Below, one piece after another: positions 59,306 to 64,000 of a DNA stretch of 64,000 nucleotides; positions within the stretch are counted from its first letter, which is position 1, and each line of letters begins with the position of its first letter. Position numbers and translations under genes: made by a program. Origin of the DNA: Saccopteryx bilineata (lineage: Eukaryota; Chordata; Mammalia; Chiroptera; Emballonuridae); contig NC_089493.1 in assembly GCF_036850765.1 (NCBI RefSeq), positions 220,366,744 to 220,430,743 of the forward strand. Direction: 5' to 3'. Below the pieces are notes generated by a model. That model was not told the origin of the DNA. It made no database searches and saw only the letters and a list, made by a program, of their open reading frames with translations.

Positions 59306-60380
59306 TTTTTGAGAATGGTATTTTTTAAAACCCTAACAAAAAGAGAACTAAACAAAATGTAAAAAATTTTAAAAATACAATAAAAAATTTTGAATTATGA
59401 CAAGTACAGAAGAAAAACCATAGGAAAGAAGATCAAAAGCAAAAAATAAAAAAACACTAACAAATAAGAATAAAAATATAAAATTAAAAAAATGAAATTC
59501 AAAAATGAATTAGAGAAAAAAGAATAAGAAATAAAAGGAAAGAAGGGGGAAAAGAGAAAATAAATTTTGGTTTTGAGACATTTCTTCCTGTAGGTGTCAC
59601 TGTATTACAACTTTTAGCTCTGTAAAGTTCTGGGGCTGTTTGCTGAGATGTTGCGGTTGCAATGATGTCAGCAATACCACAGTCACGTTGGTGGATGGGG
59701 CATTTTGTGGAGGCTTTCTGGCTCTATCAGTGGTGATCAAAGGCTTCCAGAGTTCCTTCCCAAGTCTCAACAGACCTGGGTACCAGATGTGGAGCACCTC
59801 TATTATCATGAGAAAGAGTGGATCTGGAGAATTAGCTATGGGGTTTTTGTCTGCCACTCTTCCTATATCAAGGTGAGGGAGGCAGAATCTGGGAGGCCAG
59901 GGTCTGACATTAGCTTTCTCTGTTTCTGCCAAGTGTGGTTGGCAGGCAGGCCATGAGAACACTGGCCATGACTCCACTTTCTGGCCACTTTGGTTTATCT
60001 CCTCCTCTGCCCCTCTGTCTCACTGCTTCTCCCAACAGAAGGAGACCCAGTCACTCTGAGTTTCCCTCTCCATAGCCCTCAGACAAAGTCCAGAGAAGCT
60101 GAGCTTCTCTGGTCCCCACAGCTCAGAAGAGGAAAATAAAAATAAACCCCAGTAACTCAAGGTTAATCTCCTCTCTCCAAAACCCACTATGATTGTGTTT
60201 TATCTTCTGTCCCCCTTTTCACCCTATTCTACCTTTAGTCCATTCAGTGCATGGATCTTTCCAGCATGTTTCTGAGCCCAGCTGGGGTTCCTTTCTTGCA
60301 TTATAGTTGTTCAATTTGTTAAAATTTCAAGGGGAGAGATCAGGAGTATGTTTCATGTCATCATTACTCAGACTTAATTC
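59306..60380 (-). promoter_or_regulatory. 5' UTR of the outer L1
   Basis: This lies between the ORF1 remnant and the 5' TSD at 60381. An A-rich segment (59330-59560) is followed by a more G+C-rich part (59600-60130). The terminal sense sequence contains GAGTAATGATGACATGA, possibly a decayed form of the CRE-like tip of the younger copies. A 126-codon antisense frame at 59597-59977 has no known domain and is most simply 5' UTR sequence. Confidence 0.65.
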
Positions 60381-60394
60381 TACAAAAACTTTTT

Positions 60395-61104
60395 TCATGA
60401 TAAACATTCCAATTTATCTTATCTAATGTACAGTAGTGAGGCATAATAAATTGCACTAGAAAGAAATATTTCTTTATTCTCTATATCATTCAAAATAAGT
60501 TATAAAGCTGATCAGAATATTTTTTACAGGAAGGATAATTTAGACAAAAGGAGAATAGCAATTATATCTTATTAAGTCTTTTCTTTTTAAAAATAAGCTT
60601 TATAATGTAACAGTTAAAGACCTAATAAATTTTATAATCAGAAGCTACCATTTCTCTTTTTTTAAACTGTACTTTCATTTTCAGATGAAAATAATGACAA
60701 TTCTTCAATATCTTTCTAATTTTAAAAAAAATGATGTATGTTTTGGAAATTCAAAGGACTCAAATGCAGTGGAGTCACAATGGCCCATATTTGCAACCAT
60801 GTTTATTTTCAGAAAGACTGTCTGTTACACCTTACTTTACATTCTACAAACGGGCTACTTTAATATTAAGAAATTTTTACAGAAAACCATGCATCCAAAC
60901 AAAAGAAAGAAAGAAATGAAAAAGAAAAAGAAAAAGAAAGAAAGAAATAAAAACAGCCCTTTCTATAACAAATCAGTGTATTCTAATGCATCCACTCAGT
61001 ACCTTTGGCTTAACTATGGTTTGGGTGATTTCATGAGAGAGAAAAGGAAATGAAGCCAGTAGGAATGAAAAGAAAAGAAAAATAAAATAAAATAAAAATT
61101 ATAC
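60395..61104. other. Unassigned DNA with GAAA-rich simple repeat
   Basis: No gene is supported. A GAAA/AAAAAG-rich stretch lies at about 60901-60950, with an AATAAAATAAAATAAAA run near 61080. The 122-codon frame 60685-61053 runs through the poly-lysine coded by this repeat and is not credible. Confidence 0.5.
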
Positions 61105-61480
61105 TGCCTAGTTACAAGCTGCAGAGAGAAATTAATATTCAAAAGGTTAAGGTGTCTGTGAAATGTATGTAAGGAGTAACACTCATAGTTTGTTACTATA
61201 GGTTCATTGCCTCTAATGTGGAGGACGCCACATGGATAATTTACGATCCCCATTGTCCCCTCTGCAGGGATTAATTCTGAATTATTTATGTACCTATATA
61301 TGCAGAGAACTGAAACATTTTAGTTAAAGTCAGCCACTCACTCATAGTCTTGAAATTATGCAGCCCTTGTTGCTAAAAATGATGTTAGCCTCTTGTGATT
61401 TAAGTCATAACATTTTATTTTCAGTCCCACTGAGAGAGAAGGCATTCAGGAGGGGAGAAAAGATATGTTTTTCTAGAATA
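61105..61480. other. Weak candidate conserved non-coding block
   Basis: This non-repetitive stretch of balanced composition contains GGGATTAATTCTGAATTATT (homeodomain-like) and CTTGTGATTTAAGTCATAA (CDX- and AP-1-like words). I recognise no repeat. Only an alignment could tell constraint from chance. Confidence 0.2.
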
Positions 61481-62429
61481 AATCTCAGAATAAATTTTTT
61501 AAAGATGTAAATAGATAATGGTAATTTTGTTGAGTGAAATTTTTGTTGTAGAGAGCATGTAAATATACCTTTATTTTATTCATAATTTTTTATTTTTTAC
61601 CAGAACACTCTACAACTTGTTTTTATATTGTTACATTTAAAAACAAAGCCCCTGCATTTTAATAAAGGGAATCCTACATATGTATTAATTAAACAAAGAA
61701 TAAAATTTCATTTTTTGAAAATCATTCTAATTCATTTAGATTTCACACCAAACCATTTCACGTAATCAACTGAATTCAGAAAAAGTAATTTCCATTTAAA
61801 CTCCAGTGATTACTCACCACTATTAAAGGTTCCTTTGACTACAACAGGATTAATAAAAAAAAATGCTGGTATTATACACTTCTCTGAAAAAAATAACAGA
61901 TTGTATTCTGAACTGAAATGTGTTTGATAGGTGTTAAATTTGTCAGTGTAAAACTATCTTATCATTTTTATTAAATTAGACCTTGAAATATTGTATATAT
62001 TTAACACATTTTTACATGTTTTTGGTATAAATTATAGTTTTTCATATACTTAAAGTTATTTGATTGAAAAATATCAAAATATCTCATACACGATTATTTT
62101 TAAAGAAAAAATTTTATGTCTCCGAACAACTGACCCTTTGATTACCCAGTCTCTTCTGATCTTAGGAATTATCTCAAGTAGGTAGGTACCCCACAATGCT
62201 GGATGGGGTACTGATTGTGAAAATAGGTAAGAAATTACAAGTATTCAAAAGCAAATGCCTATATATATTTATATTTATATACAGGTATTTTATATATGCC
62301 ACATTAATTTTACTTTTGGCTCCCACCCCATACAATTCAACAATTGCTAATAAATTAGGAGGAGGAGCATATTGATGTACTGCTTGACTATAATACAAAG
62401 AAGTATAGTTAGCAAAAAGCTGCAGTGGG
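61481..62429. other. Unassigned AT-rich intergenic DNA
   Basis: No gene or nameable repeat is seen. A TATATATTTATATTTATATA patch occurs near 62261-62282. Confidence 0.4.
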
Positions 62430-63270
62430 TAATGAACAGTATTTTAACTCGGCAGTTTAACCTCAGTGTCTGTCAGCTGTGACCTTTTACCAACCCCAAT
62501 GAGAGTCTGATTTCTCACTTTTGCTACTCACTGCTGGATGAGTGAATGTAGAATTTGACAGCGAGAGGTTTTACATGAAAAGGAAAGGTACTTAAAAAGC
62601 ATGTTTTGTGATGATAGGCTACATTTATTCACTGTTCATTACGCTGGGTGCAGCAGCAGCGTTGGTGGATTGATTGGGTGTGAGCAGCTTGTCTGCTATG
62701 GAAGTGAAGAGGCAGTATTGACCTGCATGGGAGCTGAAGTGACCTCTAGATGACCCCCCTTTCACCTGAAATTGACCTTGAAAATAACCTAGGGTTCACT
62801 CCCATTTAAATAGGAGGAAAATTCTTCTAACAGCATGTGAATTATTGGATCTGATGCATTGAGCATTTCCTCTTCTCCCTTCCCCCTCTTTTTTTTTTTT
62901 ACTTTTACAGAAGTAAATGCATGTAGGGGTAAAATGAGTGTTGGCTTTTAAATTTCCAGTCCCTGCAGCTGCTCTGCTTGGTGTTTTTACAGATTTATGG
63001 AGGGGGCCAACCAGACTTTGGACTGCTTGATATAAAATTTTACCATTCATCATTATTGATTAGAGTCCATACTCTGTGACAGAGCCCAAACCTTACTATG
63101 ACAATTGCTATTTCAGTTGTTATGGGCCATAATGGGCCATAAGAATGATTTAAAGGAGCACAATAGCTATCTGTAATTACACATGAATAATCCATGAATT
63201 CTACACCACAATGCTTATGATCAGACCCTAACTACCAAGGCTTGAGACATTCATTCTTGTTCTCTCTTTG
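62430..63270. other. Candidate conserved non-coding (enhancer-like) block
   Basis: This is a long repeat-free stretch with dense, well-formed regulatory words. It includes TTTCACCTGAAATTGACCTTG (about 62760-62780: a T-box/E-box-like word next to an SF1/ERR-type half-site), CTGCAGCTGCTCTG (E box), GGATTGATTGGGTG (PBX-like) and a tandem GGGCCATAATGGGCCATAA (63124-63142). An 85-codon antisense frame (62796-63053) crosses a T-run and has no domain. The regulatory role is inferred from sequence texture alone. Confidence 0.35.
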
Positions 63271-64000
63271 GCACCTGTGCCAAAAGTTGCCTATTGATAA
63301 AAATTAAAGTATAAGAAGCTTACTCTCTCCCATGTTCAAAGTTACGTTTTCGTTCTTGGTTAAAAATAAATCACACATTTGGAAAGTGATAGAATAATGT
63401 ATTTTAACAAATGGTGCAATCAATAAATGAACTTGCTTCTTATTAGAAAAGGATGCCCATTATTATTTCATCAATTAACATTAAGTACATACATTAAAAT
63501 TTTAGTATAGTCATTGCACTGTTAAAACCAGAAGAGAGAATATAGAACATTATTATTATTATTTTCACTTTTTAAACAAATATTTTTCCTTGAAATGTTT
63601 ATAGTCTTGTATTTAGCCAAAAAGTTAAAGCAGGAAAAATGACCAATACCATAAATTAGTTTCAGTGGTACAATGGAAATATGATAGGTCTTAAGCAAGC
63701 TTTAATAACTGTTGAAACTAATACACTAACCTAGGGATTCATCTATTGTAGCTCAACAATAAATTATTCTCTAATTTTATGTGAAATTGAGAAATGAAGA
63801 GAGTGTTTGTCCACTGAGATTATGCATATGTGCAGCCCCTAAGGTCAAGAGTGCTGGCACAAACACAGCTAATAAAAAAAGTCACATTTATTAGTGGCTT
63901 TATTCCCATGTCTAGAATATACATTGGAATGGAGACCACCCAATGTATATGGTAATTTTAAGGATATTTTTAGAAGTGGCCAATATTTTCTTTGGTATTT
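63271..64000. other. Unassigned AT-rich intergenic DNA
   Basis: No gene or recognisable repeat is seen. ATTATTATTATTATT lies near 63549. Confidence 0.4.

Larger units (their letters stand above)
46160..60380 (-). mobile_element. Full-length L1 LINE, older (copy M-outer), split by a younger L1
   Basis: This is an antisense L1 whose sequence stops at 47277 and resumes at 55224, exactly around the nested young L1. Its own TSD TACAAAAACTTTTT is perfect over 14 bp (46146-46159 and 60381-60394). Removing the 7932-bp insert and one copy of its TSD leaves about 6.28 kb, with 3' end, ORF2, ORF1 and a 5' UTR. It is clearly more diverged than the nested copy. A deletion near 58045 removed the start of ORF2. 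Confidence 0.93.

Noticed and set aside
59597..59977. 126-codon antisense frame
   Set aside because: It lies in the 5' UTR of the outer L1, between its ORF1 remnant and 5' TSD. There is no independent evidence for a gene.
60685..61053. 122-codon frame with a poly-lysine stretch
   Set aside because: It passes through a GAAA simple repeat and AT-rich DNA. No domain, splice signal or family resemblance is seen.
1..64000. CRISPR arrays, operons, Helitron or piggyBac ends, rRNA genes, processed pseudogenes of host genes
   Set aside because: I looked for short spaced repeats, Helitron-type ends, TTAA-flanked piggyBac TIRs and host-gene-like protein fragments and found none I could support. All recognisable coding content is L1.

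Overview
This window reads as nuclear DNA of a bat (Chiroptera). It is an AT-rich, transposon-packed intergenic stretch with no host protein-coding exon that I can support. Three things point to a bat. There are many tRNA-headed SINEs that begin with GCCCTGGCCGG or GCCTGACC and resemble VES-type and related chiropteran SINEs. There are three different short non-autonomous hAT DNA transposons, a class with unusually recent activity in bats among mammals. There are also relatively young LINE-1 copies, which argues against pteropodid fruit bats, where L1 is reported extinct. I cannot fix the family or species.

Layout. 1-7.1 kb: SINEs, a 5'-truncated L1 tail (2083-3177) and unassigned DNA. 7.3-15.75 kb: an old full-length L1 on the minus strand, punctured by a SINE, two hAT MITEs and a probable solo LTR that itself carries a third hAT MITE. 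15.8-34.4 kb: mostly unassigned DNA with SINEs, L2 and MIR fossils, an L1 fossil tail and one candidate conserved non-coding block (about 21.2-22.25 kb). 34.379-42.122 kb: a young full-length L1 on the plus strand with a 14-bp target-site duplication (TSD). 42.1-46.1 kb: a SINE, an L2 fossil and unassigned DNA. 46.16-60.38 kb: an older full-length L1 on the minus strand, split inside ORF2 by a second young full-length L1 in the same orientation (47.278-55.209 kb). Both of these have their own TSDs. 60.4-64 kb: unassigned DNA with a second, stronger candidate conserved non-coding block (about 62.43-63.27 kb).

The only protein-coding material is L1 ORF1 (RNA-binding chaperone) and ORF2 (endonuclease plus reverse transcriptase). 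In the two young copies both ORFs can be followed from start to stop, and both have the length expected of an active element (331 and 1275 codons once indels are discounted). Every copy is nevertheless broken by frameshifts, and several also by stop codons.

The most interesting observations come from comparing the L1 copies. (1) Both young copies lack the same single nucleotide in ORF2, between endonuclease and reverse transcriptase, while the two older copies keep it. This suggests descent from a source already unable to make full-length ORF2p. (2) The two young copies share ORF1, ORF2 and the inner 5' UTR but have unrelated outer 5' UTRs, a promoter swap. One of them carries about 240-bp tandem promoter monomers. 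(3) Despite the swap, both keep the same terminal CRE (TGACGTCA) followed by an AATGGC motif. I found no CRISPR array, rRNA gene, functional tRNA gene, or operon-like or microbial system.
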